Source: AC-32 sp963716865 (lineage in GTDB: Bacteria; Actinomycetota; Thermoleophilia; Gaiellales; Gaiellaceae). From it: a DNA stretch of 64,000 bases. Below are positions 9,160 through 18,255 of the stretch, piece by piece. The stretch is from assembly GCA_963716865.1 (NCBI GenBank), contig CAVQUF010000004.1, positions 62,001 to 126,000 of the forward strand. The letters run 5' to 3'. Below the pieces are notes generated by a model. The model searched no databases, was not told the origin of the DNA, and saw only the letters and a list, made by a program, of their open reading frames with translations. The stretch's first letter is position 1. Every line of letters begins with the position of its first letter. Both the position numbers and the translations under genes were made by a program.

Positions 9160-10281
9160 ATGACCTCAGCCTCCTCCAGCCGCGCCGTCGTCGCGCCTGC
9201 GCGCGTCAATCTCATCGGCGAGCACACCGACTACTCGGGCGGACTCGTGCTGCCCGTCGCGGTCGACCTCGGGACCACCGTGACGTGGCTCCCGGCCGCG
9301 CGGACGACGATTCGCCTGCATTCGGCCGCTTTCGACGAGACCGTAGAGCTCCAGGCAGACGCGGCCGCCTCGACCTCGCTCGAGGGCTGGGGCCGCTACG
9401 TCGCGGCGGTCCACAGGCTGCTCCACGAGCACGGGATGCCGCCCGCCGGGCTGGACGGGGAGATCGTCTCGACGGTCCCGATCGGCGCCGGACTGTCCTC
9501 GTCTGCGGCGCTGACGGTCTCGGTCGGTCTCGCTCTCTCGACTGCCGCCTCGTACGAGCTGCAGCGCATCGAGCTGGCGAGAATTGCCCAGGCCGCCGAG
9601 CGGCTTGCGGTCGGCGTGCCGGTGGGGCTGATGGACCCGGCGAGCTCGCTCCTGGGGCGTAAAGGCCATGCGCTGCTGCTCGACTGCGCGACGGAGGAGT
9701 ACCGGCTCGTCCCTCTGCCGCCGGGGATCGCGCTCGTCGTCTTCGACTCGGCCGTCCGGCACGACCTCGAGCTCAGCGGCTACGCCGACCGCCGGGTCGA
9801 GCTCGAGCGGGCGCTGACTGCTATCGGGACGAGCCGCCCCTCGTCGCTCGGCGCGGCCGAGGCAGAGGAGCAGGCAGCCGCGGCGGGCGTGGACGAGGTC
9901 GCGCGGCGGAGGCTCCGTCACGTCGTGGCCGAGAACGAGCGCGTGCGTGAGGTCGTGGCCGCACTGGAGCATCCGGGCGGAGCGGACCTCACGGCTCTCG
10001 GCAGGCTCTTCCGCGAGGGCCACGAGAGCCTCCGCGACGACTTCGAGGTCTCGATTCCGGAGCTCGACCTGCTCGTCGACCTGGCCTACGACCACGGGGC
10101 GGTCGCAGCCCGGATGATCGGTGGCGGGTTCGGCGGCTCGGTGCTCGCCCTGGCGCACGAGGGCGAGGCACCCCGGCTGGCCGACGCCGTCACCCGTGAC
10201 TACGCCGAGCGCGCGGGGCGGGAGGCGACGCCGTACGTCTGCGCCTCCGTCGACGGGGCGCACGAGGTCGAGCCGGGCTGA
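9160..10281 (+). CDS. galK: Galactokinase
   Basis: 373-residue GHMP kinase phosphorylating galactose at C1 (first step of the Leloir pathway). The galactokinase signature RVNLIGEHTDYSGG is at residues 15-28, the ATP-binding loop PIGAGLSSSAAL near 110 and the C-terminal GHMP motif MIGGGFGGSV near 320. Start ATG 9160. Divergent from the sugar-transport operon with about 100 bp between the starts, so the two may share a control region. No galT or galE neighbour lies in the window, although an exported aldose 1-epimerase and an NAD-dependent epimerase do. Confidence 0.95.
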   Translation: MTSASSSRAVVAPARVNLIGEHTDYSGGLVLPVAVDLGTTVTWLPAARTTIRLHSAAFDETVELQADAAASTSLEGWGRYVAAVHRLLHEHGMPPAGLDGEIVSTVPIGAGLSSSAALTVSVGLALSTAASYELQRIELARIAQAAERLAVGVPVGLMDPASSLLGRKGHALLLDCATEEYRLVPLPPGIALVVFDSAVRHDLELSGYADRRVELERALTAIGTSRPSSLGAAEAEEQAAAAGVDEVARRRLRHVVAENERVREVVAALEHPGGADLTALGRLFREGHESLRDDFEVSIPELDLLVDLAYDHGAVAARMIGGGFGGSVLALAHEGEAPRLADAVTRDYAERAGREATPYVCASVDGAHEVEPG

Positions 10282-10284
10282 AGC

Positions 10285-11265
10285 TCACCAGCGCTGGTGT
10301 ACGAGCGGAGCGACGCGCGCCCGGTAGATCTCCGCGATCCGCTCCATCGTCTCGGACGGGGGCGCAGGCAGGTCGGCCGCTGCGGCGTTCGCGCGCGCCT
10401 GCTCCGAAGTCTTCGCGCCCGGGATGACCGTCGAGACACCGTCGAACGTGAGGATCCAGCACAGCGCGAGCTGGGCCAGCGTCGCCCCCGGCGGCACGAG
10501 CGGCCGCAGCTCCTCCACCACCTCGAGCCCGAGCTCGTAGTCGACTCCCGAGAAGGTCTCGCCCACGTCGAACTCCTCCCCGTGCCGGTTGAATCCGCGG
10601 TGGTCGTCCTCGGCAAACGTGGTGTCGCGGCCGAACTTGCCAGTGAGCAGCCCGGAGGCGAGCGGCACGCGCACGATCACGCCGACGTCGCGCCGCCGGG
10701 CCTGGTCGAGGAAGAGCTCCGCCGGCCGCTGCCTGAGCATGTTGAAGATGATCTGGACTGTCGCGACGCCGTCGTACTCGATCGCTTTCAGCCCGTCCTC
10801 GACCTTCTCGACGCTGACGCCGTAGACCCGAACCAGGCCCTCCTGCACGAGCCTCTCGCACGCCTCGTGCACCTCCGGCATGTAGTAGGTCTCCCGGGGC
10901 GGGCAGTGCAGCTGCACGAGGTCGACGGACTCGACGCCAAGGTTCTCGCGCGAGCGCTCGAGCCAGCCGCGGAGGTTCTCGTAGGTGTAGAGGCCGGGGT
11001 CGAGCGGCGCCCGCCTCCCGAACTTGGTCGCGACGACGAGCCGCTCCTCTCGCTCCCTCAGCAGGCGCGCGATCAGGCGCTCGGAGCGCCCGTCACCGTA
11101 GACGTCGGCGGTGTCGAAGAACGTGACTCCGGCGTCGACCGCGGCGTGCATTGCGGCCAGCGACTCCTCCTCGTCGGTCTCGCCCCAGCTGCCGCCGATC
11201 GCCCACGCGCCGAAGCCGACCTCCGAAACGTCCCAGCCGGTCTTTCCGAGCCGCCTCGTCTTCAT
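10285..11265 (-). CDS. Aldo/keto reductase
   Basis: 326-residue aldo/keto reductase with an (alpha/beta)8 barrel, NADPH-dependent. The active-site segment FDTADVYGDGRSE carries the catalytic Asp and Tyr; the catalytic Lys (VVATKFG) and the His of LVQLHCPP follow in family order. The C-terminal cofactor region (VIPGAKTSEQARANAAA) is normal. It is convergent with galK (4 bp apart) and divergent from araA. Substrate not deducible; a sugar aldehyde is plausible from the context. Confidence 0.9.
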   Translation of the reverse strand: MKTRRLGKTGWDVSEVGFGAWAIGGSWGETDEEESLAAMHAAVDAGVTFFDTADVYGDGRSERLIARLLREREERLVVATKFGRRAPLDPGLYTYENLRGWLERSRENLGVESVDLVQLHCPPRETYYMPEVHEACERLVQEGLVRVYGVSVEKVEDGLKAIEYDGVATVQIIFNMLRQRPAELFLDQARRRDVGVIVRVPLASGLLTGKFGRDTTFAEDDHRGFNRHGEEFDVGETFSGVDYELGLEVVEELRPLVPPGATLAQLALCWILTFDGVSTVIPGAKTSEQARANAAAADLPAPPSETMERIAEIYRARVAPLVHQRW

Positions 11266-11314
11266 GCGCGGAATCCAATCAGCAGCGAGCGGCCTCTGTC
11301 AGGATCTCTGCGGG

Positions 11315-12829
11315 ATGGCGATGGGGAAAGCGCTCGGCGAGCACAAGGTCTGGCTCCTGACCGGGAGCCAGGAGCTCTACGGGGACGACGTCCTGCGGGA
11401 GGTGGACGAGCACGCGCGCGAGATCGCCGGCTCGCTCGACGCCGAGGCGGCGATCCCGGTCCGGGTCGTGCACAAGCCCGTCGTCGAGAGCGCGGAGTCG
11501 ATCCGGCAGGTCTGCCTCGACGCGAGCGCCGCCGGGACCTGCGTCGGCGTGGTCGCGTGGATGCACACGTTCTCGCCCGCGAAGATGTGGATCGCCGGCC
11601 TGGGCCTGCTGCAGAAGCCGCTCCTCCACCTGCACACGCAGTTCAACCGCGATCTCCCCTGGGCGGAGATCGACATGGACTTCATGAACCTGAACCAGTC
11701 CGCCCACGGCGACCGCGAGTTCGGGTTCATGGAAACGCGGATGGGCCTGCGGCGAAAGACGGTCGTCGGGCACTGGAGCGATCCAGGCGTCGTGGAGCGG
11801 ATCGGCACCTGGGCCCGCGCGGCGTGCGGCTGGCACGAGGCGCAGACGCTGAAGGTGGCGCGATTCGGCGACAACATGCGCCTCGTCGCGGTCACCGAGG
11901 GCGACAAGGTCGAGGCGCAGCTCCGCCTCGGTATCTCGGTGAACGGCTACGGGGTCGGCGAGCTCGTCCAGGCGGTCGAGGCGGTTCCCGACGCCGCGGT
12001 ACAGCGGCTCGTGCAGGAGTACGAGGAGCAGTACGAGGTCGTGCCGGAGCTCCGCGCCGGCGGCGACCGGCACGAGTCCCTACGCGATGCAGCCCGGATC
12101 GAGGCAGGGCTCCGGTCCTTCCTCGAGGACGGCGGCTTCATGGCCTTCACGGACACGTTCGAGGACCTCGGCGCGCTACCGCAGCTGCCCGGGATCGCTG
12201 TCCAGCGCCTGCTGGCCGACGGCTACGGCTTCGGGGCCGAGGGCGACTGGAAGACGGCCGCGCTCGTCCGCGTCGCCAAGGTTATGAGCGCCGGGCTCGA
12301 TGGCGGCACGTCGTTCATGGAGGACTACACCTACCACCTGGCGCCCGAGGGGCCGAAGGTGCTCGGCGCCCACATGCTCGAGGTCTGCCCGTCGATCGCC
12401 GGCCGCAAGCCGGCCTGCGAGATCCATCCGCTCTCGATCGGCGGGAAGGACGATCCCGTCCGGCTGGTCTTCACGGCCGACCCGGGGCCTGCGGTCGTCG
12501 TGGGCCTGCTCGACCTCGGCGACCGGTTTCGCCTCGTCCTGAACGAGGTGGACGTGGTCGAGCCGGACGAGGACCTCCCGCTTCTGCCGGTGGCGAGGGC
12601 GCTCTGGGAGCCGCGACCCGACCTCGCGACTGCGGCCGAGGCGTGGCTCGTCGCCGGCGGCCCCCACCACACGGCCTTCTGCCGCGCGATCGGACGCGAG
12701 GCGTTCGCAGATCTCGCGGAGATCGCGGGAGTGGAGCTGCTCGTGATCGACGCCGACACGCGCATGGCGGACTTCGCCAAGGAGGTGCGCTGGAACCAGG
12801 CGTACTTCCACGCCGTTCGGAGCGGCTGA
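11315..12829 (+). CDS. araA: L-arabinose isomerase
   Basis: 504-residue L-arabinose isomerase converting L-arabinose to L-ribulose, a Mn-dependent cytoplasmic enzyme. The N terminus VWLLTGSQELYG and the stretch HTFSPAKMWIAGL are typical of AraA, as are YTYHLAPEGPKVLGAHMLEVCPSIA and GGPHHTAFC, which carry metal-binding Glu/His residues. ATG 11315 was chosen because it precedes the family N terminus at normal distance; an in-frame extension upstream runs back over the divergent aldo/keto reductase gene. Its stop overlaps the araD start (TGATG). Confidence 0.95.
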   Translation: MAMGKALGEHKVWLLTGSQELYGDDVLREVDEHAREIAGSLDAEAAIPVRVVHKPVVESAESIRQVCLDASAAGTCVGVVAWMHTFSPAKMWIAGLGLLQKPLLHLHTQFNRDLPWAEIDMDFMNLNQSAHGDREFGFMETRMGLRRKTVVGHWSDPGVVERIGTWARAACGWHEAQTLKVARFGDNMRLVAVTEGDKVEAQLRLGISVNGYGVGELVQAVEAVPDAAVQRLVQEYEEQYEVVPELRAGGDRHESLRDAARIEAGLRSFLEDGGFMAFTDTFEDLGALPQLPGIAVQRLLADGYGFGAEGDWKTAALVRVAKVMSAGLDGGTSFMEDYTYHLAPEGPKVLGAHMLEVCPSIAGRKPACEIHPLSIGGKDDPVRLVFTADPGPAVVVGLLDLGDRFRLVLNEVDVVEPDEDLPLLPVARALWEPRPDLATAAEAWLVAGGPHHTAFCRAIGREAFADLAEIAGVELLVIDADTRMADFAKEVRWNQAYFHAVRSG

Positions 12830-13533
12830 TGGCGATCGGCGAGCTGCGCGAGCGGGTCTTCGAGGCGAACCGGGAGATCGTCGAGGCGGGCCTGGTGGTC
12901 CTGACGTTCGGCAACGCGAGCGCCGTCGACCGCGCGGCCGGAGCGATTGCGATCAAGCCGAGCGGCGTTCCCTACGACCAGCTCGGCCCCGACTCGATGG
13001 TGGTCGTCGATCTCGAGAGCGGAGAGGTGCGCGACGGCGCCGCGCGGCCCTCGTCGGACACGCCGACCCACCTCGTCCTCTACCGCGCCTTCGAGCAGAT
13101 CGGCGGGATCGTCCACACGCACTCCCCGTTCGCGACCGCGTGGGCCCAGGCCCACCGGGAGATTCCGTGCCTCGGCACGACACACGCCGACCACTTCCGC
13201 GGGCCGGTGCCGGTGACGCGCGAGCTGACCGGCGAGGAGATCGGCGGCGACTACGAGCGCTGCACCGGCGAGGTGATCGTCGAGACGGTGGCCAGGCTCG
13301 GGCTCGACCCGCTCGAGCGGCCGGCCGTGCTCGTCGCCTCGCACGGGCCGTTCGCCTGGGGCGCCGGCGCCGAGGAGGCGGTTGAGAACGCGATCGCGCT
13401 CGAGGTCGTCGCCGAGAGCTCGTTCCGGACCGAGCTGCTCCGCCCCGGGGTCGAGCCGATCCCAACCGAGCTGCTGGATCGGCACTTCCTGCGCAAGCAC
13501 GGCCCGGGCGCGTACTACGGCCAGCGCTCGTGA
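12829..13533 (+). CDS. araD: L-ribulose-5-phosphate 4-epimerase
   Basis: 234-residue class II aldolase-fold epimerase converting L-ribulose 5-phosphate to D-xylulose 5-phosphate. Seen: GNASAVD, IKPSGVPYD, the zinc-binding pair in VHTHSPFATAWAQ, and the later zinc His in VASHGPFAWG. ATG 12829 overlaps the araA stop and the araB GTG start overlaps its own stop, so araA-araD-araB is a coupled operon delivering arabinose to the pentose phosphate pathway. Confidence 0.95.
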   Translation: MAIGELRERVFEANREIVEAGLVVLTFGNASAVDRAAGAIAIKPSGVPYDQLGPDSMVVVDLESGEVRDGAARPSSDTPTHLVLYRAFEQIGGIVHTHSPFATAWAQAHREIPCLGTTHADHFRGPVPVTRELTGEEIGGDYERCTGEVIVETVARLGLDPLERPAVLVASHGPFAWGAGAEEAVENAIALEVVAESSFRTELLRPGVEPIPTELLDRHFLRKHGPGAYYGQRS

Positions 13534-15224
13534 GCGAACACACCTACGCGATCGGGGTCGACTTCGGCACGGAGTCGGGGCGGGCAGTGTTGGTCGACTG
13601 CGCCGAGGGGCGAGAGCTCGGCACGACCGTCTACCCCTACCGCCACGGCGTGATCGACGAGCGGCTGCCCGAGCCCCACGAGGACGTCGCGCTCGAGCCG
13701 GACTGGGCGCTCCAGGACCCTGAGGACTACATCCGCACGCTTCAGGAGACGGTCCCCGCGCTCCTCGCCGAGACGGGCGTCGACCCGGCGGCGGTAGTCG
13801 GGATCGGGATCGACTTCACCGCGTGCACGATGCTGCCGACGCTCGCCGACGGGACGCCGCTGTGCGTACTCGAGGAGCTGCGCGCACGCCCTCATTCCTG
13901 GGTGAAGCTCTGGAAGCACCACGCAGCGCAGCCGGAGGCGGACCGGATCAACGAGGTCGCCGCCGAGCGCGGAGAGGCGTGGCTCCCACGTTACGGCGGC
14001 AAGATCTCGTCCGAGTGGTTCTTCGCGAAGGCGCTCCAGATCCTCGACGAGGCGCCCGAGATCTACGCGCTCGCGGACCGGCTGATCGAGGCCGCCGACT
14101 GGATCGTCTGGCAGCTGACCGGCACCGAGACGCGCAACACCTGCACCGCGGGGTACAAGGCGATGTGGTCGAAGCGCGACGGCTTCCCGGCCGACGCCTA
14201 CTTCGCCGCCCTCGACCCGAGATTCGAGCACGTCGTGGACGAGAAGATGTCGCGGACGATCTCGCCGATCGGGAGCCGTGCCGGGGGGCTGAGCGAGGAG
14301 GCCGCAGTCTGGACCGGCCTGCGTCCGGGCACGGCAGTCGCGGTTGCGAACGTCGACGCCCACGTGGCCGCACCGGCGGCGACGGTGACGCAGCCCGGGA
14401 CGATGGTGCTGATCATGGGTACGAGCATCTGCCACATCCTCCTGGGCGAGGAGCCCGCCCTCGTCGAGGGGATGTGCGGCGTGGTCGAGGACGGCGTCGT
14501 CCCCGGCCTGTTCGGCTTCGAGGCGGGGCAGTCCGCGGTCGGCGACATCTTCGCCTGGTTCGCAGAGGAGGGCGTGCCGCCCGAGTATCACGAGTCGGCG
14601 GCGCGGCAGGGCACGGACGTCCACGGGGTCCTCGAGGCCGAGGCGGCCGGGCTGCGCCCGGGCGAGAGCGGGCTTCTGGCCCTCGACTGGTGGAACGGCA
14701 ACCGCTCGGTCCTCGTCGACGCCGAGCTGAGCGGGCTCCTCGTCGGCCTCTCCCTCGCGACGAGAGCACCGGAGATCTACCGGGCGCTGCTCGAGGCGAC
14801 CGCGTTCGGCACGCGGGTGATCGTCGAGGCGTTCGTGGAGGTCGGCGTGCGCGTGGACCGGATGGTGGCGTGCGGAGGGCTCCCCGAGAAGAACAAGCTC
14901 CTGATGCAGGTCTTCGCCGACGTCACCGGCCGCGAGTTCTCCGTCGCCGCGTCCACGCAGACACCGGCGCTCGGCTCGGCGATGTTCGGGGCGGTGGCCG
15001 CGGGCGCGGCGCTCGGCGGCTTCGACTCGATCGCGGAGGCCTCCGAGCGGATGGCCCGGCTCGGCGACGAGCTGTACGTGCCGGACGCTACGAACCGTGC
15101 CGTCTACCACGAGCTCTACGCCGAGTACCGCCGCCTGCACGACCTCTTCGGTCGTGGCGGAGACGACGCGATGAAGCGCCTGAAAACCATCCAGCAAGAG
15201 AGTAGAATCGGGCCGATTGGGTAG
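13530..15224 (+). CDS. araB: Ribulokinase
   Basis: 564-residue FGGY kinase phosphorylating L-ribulose. Length and the N-terminal loop VDFGTESGRAVLVD are characteristic of AraB rather than XylB; VGIGIDFTACT, NVDAHVAAPAA and the GGLPEKNKLLMQ nucleotide region follow. Starts at GTG 13530 with 4-nt overlap with araD. Completes the arabinose operon; no araC/araR-type regulator is adjacent, so control must come from elsewhere. Confidence 0.94.
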   Translation: MSEHTYAIGVDFGTESGRAVLVDCAEGRELGTTVYPYRHGVIDERLPEPHEDVALEPDWALQDPEDYIRTLQETVPALLAETGVDPAAVVGIGIDFTACTMLPTLADGTPLCVLEELRARPHSWVKLWKHHAAQPEADRINEVAAERGEAWLPRYGGKISSEWFFAKALQILDEAPEIYALADRLIEAADWIVWQLTGTETRNTCTAGYKAMWSKRDGFPADAYFAALDPRFEHVVDEKMSRTISPIGSRAGGLSEEAAVWTGLRPGTAVAVANVDAHVAAPAATVTQPGTMVLIMGTSICHILLGEEPALVEGMCGVVEDGVVPGLFGFEAGQSAVGDIFAWFAEEGVPPEYHESAARQGTDVHGVLEAEAAGLRPGESGLLALDWWNGNRSVLVDAELSGLLVGLSLATRAPEIYRALLEATAFGTRVIVEAFVEVGVRVDRMVACGGLPEKNKLLMQVFADVTGREFSVAASTQTPALGSAMFGAVAAGAALGGFDSIAEASERMARLGDELYVPDATNRAVYHELYAEYRRLHDLFGRGGDDAMKRLKTIQQESRIGPIG

Positions 15225-15320
15225 AACAGCGAGGCTCGGAAGGGGAGCCAAAGCCCGCGTTCTCTCTCCGGCCTCGCCGTCTGCGGCAGTCATGCGCAGC
15301 GGGCAGAAGGAGGAGCCCAA

Positions 15321-16556
15321 ATGCCCAGACTGCTTCGTAGCATCGCACTCGCAGGCGCCCTGCTCGCATTGGCGCTTGCAGCAGTCGGTCTCACGGGTGC
15401 AATCGCGTCCGGTGGCTCGAAAAGCCATGGTCGCGGCCATCACCACGGAAAGGGGATGCCCAGCATCACGAAGGAGCCGTTCGGCTCGACCGGCGGCATG
15501 GCCGTCGACCGCTACACCCTGGACAACGGCAGGGGGATGGTGGTCAAGATCATCACCTACGGCGGCACGATCCAGGAGCTCTGGGTGCCCGACAAGCGCG
15601 GCCGCTCGGCCAACGTGGTGCTCGGGTTCCCGACGCTCGACGACTACGTCGCCAAGAACAGCCCGTTCCCGGCCGGCGGCCCGTACTTCGGGTCGATTAT
15701 CGGCCGCTACGCGAACCGGATCGCGAAGGGCATGTTCACACTGGACGGAGTCACGTACCACCTCCCGATCAACAACCCGCCGAACTCGCTCCACGGTGGC
15801 ATCGACGGGTTCGACAACAAGGTCTGGACGGCAACCGTCATCGGCCCGAGCCACGGCAGTGTCGGCCTGAAGCTGCACTACACGAGCCCGAACGGCGAGG
15901 AGGGCTATCCCGGGACCCTGAGCGTCGACGTGACGTACACGCTCACGAAGAAGGACGACCTGAGGATCGACTACCACGCCACGACGGACAAGGCGACGGT
16001 TCTCAACCTGACCAACCACAGCTACTGGAACCTCTCCGGCGAGGGGTCGGGGGACATCTACGACCACGTCCTCTGGCTGAACGCCGACAACTACACGCCC
16101 GTCGACTCGACGCTGATCCCGACGGGCGCGATTGACCCGGTTGCGGGCACGCCGTTCGACTTCACGAAGCCGACGGCGATCGGCGACCGGATCCGTGACG
16201 CCACGAACCAGCAGATCGCGTTCGGCCGCGGCTACGACCACAACTGGGTGCTCAACCGGCCCAACTCGACCGCTCTTGTTCCCGCCGCACGGGTCTTCGA
16301 CCCGGCGAGCGGCCGCGTGCTCAAGATCGACACGACCGAGCCCGGCATCCAGTTCTACTCCGGGAACTTCCTGGACGGGACGCTGGCCGGAACGAGCGGC
16401 AAGTTCTACCGGCAGAGCGACGGGTTCGCGCTCGAGACGCAGCACTATCCGAACTCGCCGAATCAGCCGAACTTCCCGTCGACCGTGCTCCGGCCCGGTC
16501 AGACGTTCGCGTCGACGACGGTCTTCAAGCTGTCGACGGCGAAGCGCCGCCACTGA
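15321..16556 (+). CDS. galM: Exported aldose 1-epimerase (mutarotase)
   Basis: 411-residue aldose 1-epimerase interconverting alpha and beta anomers of sugars. The first 30 residues are a clear signal peptide (LLRSIALAGALLALALAAVG...AIAS), so the enzyme acts outside the membrane; a His/Gly-rich linker SHGRGHHHGKG follows. Catalytic-site segments NSLHGGIDGFD, NHSYWNLSGEG and ALETQHYPNSP (catalytic Glu) are present. Preceded by a strong ribosome site AAGGAGG and by a 96-bp gap after araB, so it may have its own promoter. It should feed galK and the arabinose enzymes with the usable anomer. Confidence 0.93.
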   Translation: MPRLLRSIALAGALLALALAAVGLTGAIASGGSKSHGRGHHHGKGMPSITKEPFGSTGGMAVDRYTLDNGRGMVVKIITYGGTIQELWVPDKRGRSANVVLGFPTLDDYVAKNSPFPAGGPYFGSIIGRYANRIAKGMFTLDGVTYHLPINNPPNSLHGGIDGFDNKVWTATVIGPSHGSVGLKLHYTSPNGEEGYPGTLSVDVTYTLTKKDDLRIDYHATTDKATVLNLTNHSYWNLSGEGSGDIYDHVLWLNADNYTPVDSTLIPTGAIDPVAGTPFDFTKPTAIGDRIRDATNQQIAFGRGYDHNWVLNRPNSTALVPAARVFDPASGRVLKIDTTEPGIQFYSGNFLDGTLAGTSGKFYRQSDGFALETQHYPNSPNQPNFPSTVLRPGQTFASTTVFKLSTAKRRH

Positions 16557-16564
16557 GCGGTTGC

Positions 16565-16600
16565 GTGACCCCGCCCGTCCCTCCTGGCGGGCGGGGTCAC
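16565..16600. terminator. Bidirectional hairpin terminator between galM and the HAD gene
   Basis: A perfect 13-bp stem (GTGACCCCGCCCG pairing with its complement) with a 10-nt loop lies in the 45 bp between the convergent genes. No T-run follows in either direction, as is common in GC-rich genomes, so termination is inferred from position and stem strength. Confidence 0.75.
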
Positions 16601-16601
16601 A

Positions 16602-17252
16602 TCATTCGAGCTGCTCGACGACCGTCGCGAGCACGCGGGGATCGGCGAGCGAGTCGAAGACCGCGTCTGCCTCGAGCTCCACGCCGTGGACCGACGGCAC
16701 GCCGACCACGTAGAGGCCTGCCGCGCGCGCCGCGGCCGCCCCTGGGGGCGAGTCCTCAAGGGCAACCGAGCGCGTCGGCATGACGCCCAGCAGCTCGCAC
16801 GCCCGCAGGTAGATGTCGGGCGCAGGCTTCGGCTCCACGATCTCCTCGACGCCGAGCACGACGTCGAAGCTGTCGACGAGACCGGTGCGGGTCAGGCCCG
16901 CCAGCAGATGGCTGCGCGGCGAGTTCGAGGCGACCGCGACCGGCCAGCGCTCGCCCAGCTCGCGGAGCAGCTCCACGGCCCCCGGCCTGGGCTCGGCTCC
17001 GGCCGCGATCTCCTCGAGCGCCAGCGCGTAGAGCTCGGCGCTCACCTCCTCCCCGCGCCCCGGTAGGTCGAGCAGCCGCTCGAGCACCCGTGACGCGGTC
17101 TCGGGCGCCGTGCCGACCAGGGCGCGCTTCGCCTCCACATCGAAGGTGCGACCGTGCCGCTCGAAGACGACCTCCTCGGCACGGGTCCAGCACGGCTCTG
17201 TGTCGAGCAGGAGCCCATCGTTGTCGAACACGATCCCGGCCGTGGACGCCAT
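16602..17252 (-). CDS. HAD-superfamily hydrolase (sugar-phosphatase/phosphoglucomutase-like)
   Basis: 216-residue HAD phosphatase of the beta-phosphoglucomutase-like subfamily. Motif I is FDNDGLLLDTE (the second position is Asn rather than Asp in DxD count, with D-N-D as nucleophile and acid), motif II is VASNSPRS and motif III/IV is KPAPDIYLRA...ALEDSPPG. An alpha-helical cap lies between. It follows ftsY on the same strand with a 5-bp gap. Likely dephosphorylates a small sugar phosphate; substrate unknown. Confidence 0.85.
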   Translation of the reverse strand: MASTAGIVFDNDGLLLDTEPCWTRAEEVVFERHGRTFDVEAKRALVGTAPETASRVLERLLDLPGRGEEVSAELYALALEEIAAGAEPRPGAVELLRELGERWPVAVASNSPRSHLLAGLTRTGLVDSFDVVLGVEEIVEPKPAPDIYLRACELLGVMPTRSVALEDSPPGAAAARAAGLYVVGVPSVHGVELEADAVFDSLADPRVLATVVEQLE

Positions 17253-17257
17253 GGCGG

Positions 17258-18208
17258 CTAGCCCTCACCGACGAGCGCGCGGGCGAAGTCGTCGGGGTCG
17301 AAGGGGCGCAGGTCGTCGAGCGCCTCGCCGATGCCGATCAGCTTCACGGGCAGGCCGAGCTCGTGCGCGATCGCGACCGCGATGCCGCCCTTTGCCGAGC
17401 CGTCGAGCTTCGTCAGCGCGACTCCCGTCACGGCCACGGCCTCGCCGAAGAGCCGCGCCTGCTGGAGCCCGTTCTGGCCGGTGGTCGCGTCGACCACGAG
17501 CAGCGTCTCGTGCGGGGCGCCCTCGAGCCGGCGGCCGATCACGCGCCTGACCTTGGACAGCTCCTCCATCAGGTTCGTCTGCGTGTGCAGGCGGCCGGCC
17601 GTGTCGACGATCACGACGTCGCGGCCGCGCGACTCGGCAGCGCCGATCGCGTCGAACGCGACCGCGGCCGGGTCGCCGCCTCGGTCCGAGCCGACGAAAT
17701 CCGCGTTCGCCCGCTCGGCCCAGATCTCGAGCTGCTCCTCCGCCGCCGCGCGGAACGTGTCCGCGGCGGCGACGAGCACCGTCAGCCCGTGCTCGCCGAG
17801 TTTGCCCGCGAGCTTGCCGATCGTGGTCGTCTTGCCGGTTCCGTTGACCCCGACGACTAGGAGAACGCTCGGCCGCGCCCCCAGCTCGAGCCGCCCGGGC
17901 TCGCCGAGCATGCGCGCGATCTCCTCGTACAACGCGGTCGTCAGGTCGGTGTCGCTGCGCGCTTCCAGCCGCTGCACCAGCTCGGCGGTTGCCGGAACCC
18001 CCACGTCCGCCGCGATCAGCGCCTCCTCGAGCCGCTCCCAGGACGCCGAGTCCTCCGGGTCGAACGCGGCGACGGCGATCTGCTCGGTCAGCGCGCGCCG
18101 GGACTTGGACAGCGAGTCGCGCAGGCGCGAGAACATCCCGCCTCGCTGCTCCTCGGGCTCGGGCGCGGCGTCCGCCTCGCCGAGCAGCTCCGCCCAGCTC
18201 CGTGCCAT
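17258..18208 (-). CDS. ftsY: Signal recognition particle receptor FtsY
   Basis: 316-residue SRP receptor GTPase, partner of Ffh in co-translational membrane targeting. N domain (DSLSKSRRALTEQI) then G domain with GVNGTGKTTTIGKLAG, ADTFRAAAEEQL, DTAGRLHTQTN and TKLDGSAKGG. The acidic A domain of E. coli FtsY is almost absent, leaving only a short acidic lead, as in many Gram-positives. ATG 18208. Confidence 0.96.
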   Translation of the reverse strand: MARSWAELLGEADAAPEPEEQRGGMFSRLRDSLSKSRRALTEQIAVAAFDPEDSASWERLEEALIAADVGVPATAELVQRLEARSDTDLTTALYEEIARMLGEPGRLELGARPSVLLVVGVNGTGKTTTIGKLAGKLGEHGLTVLVAAADTFRAAAEEQLEIWAERANADFVGSDRGGDPAAVAFDAIGAAESRGRDVVIVDTAGRLHTQTNLMEELSKVRRVIGRRLEGAPHETLLVVDATTGQNGLQQARLFGEAVAVTGVALTKLDGSAKGGIAVAIAHELGLPVKLIGIGEALDDLRPFDPDDFARALVGEG

Positions 18209-18220
18209 CGCAGGGAGCCT

Positions 18221-18237
18221 AGTAACAGACTGTTACT
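18221..18237. promoter_or_regulatory. 17-bp perfect palindrome upstream of ftsY (possible operator)
   Basis: AGTAACAG-A-CTGTTACT, a perfect 8-bp inverted repeat with one central base, unusually AT-rich for this genome. It lies 13 bp upstream of the ftsY start and just after the LanC-like gene. The size and symmetry fit a dimeric repressor site; a weak terminator is the alternative. Confidence 0.4.
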
Positions 18238-18255
18238 AAGTGTCGCCTCGAGCCG

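Noticed and set aside
10297..12828. Very long in-frame extension upstream of araD
   Set aside because: It is an out-of-frame reading of araA; the araD start ATG 12829 overlaps the araA stop and matches the family N terminus.
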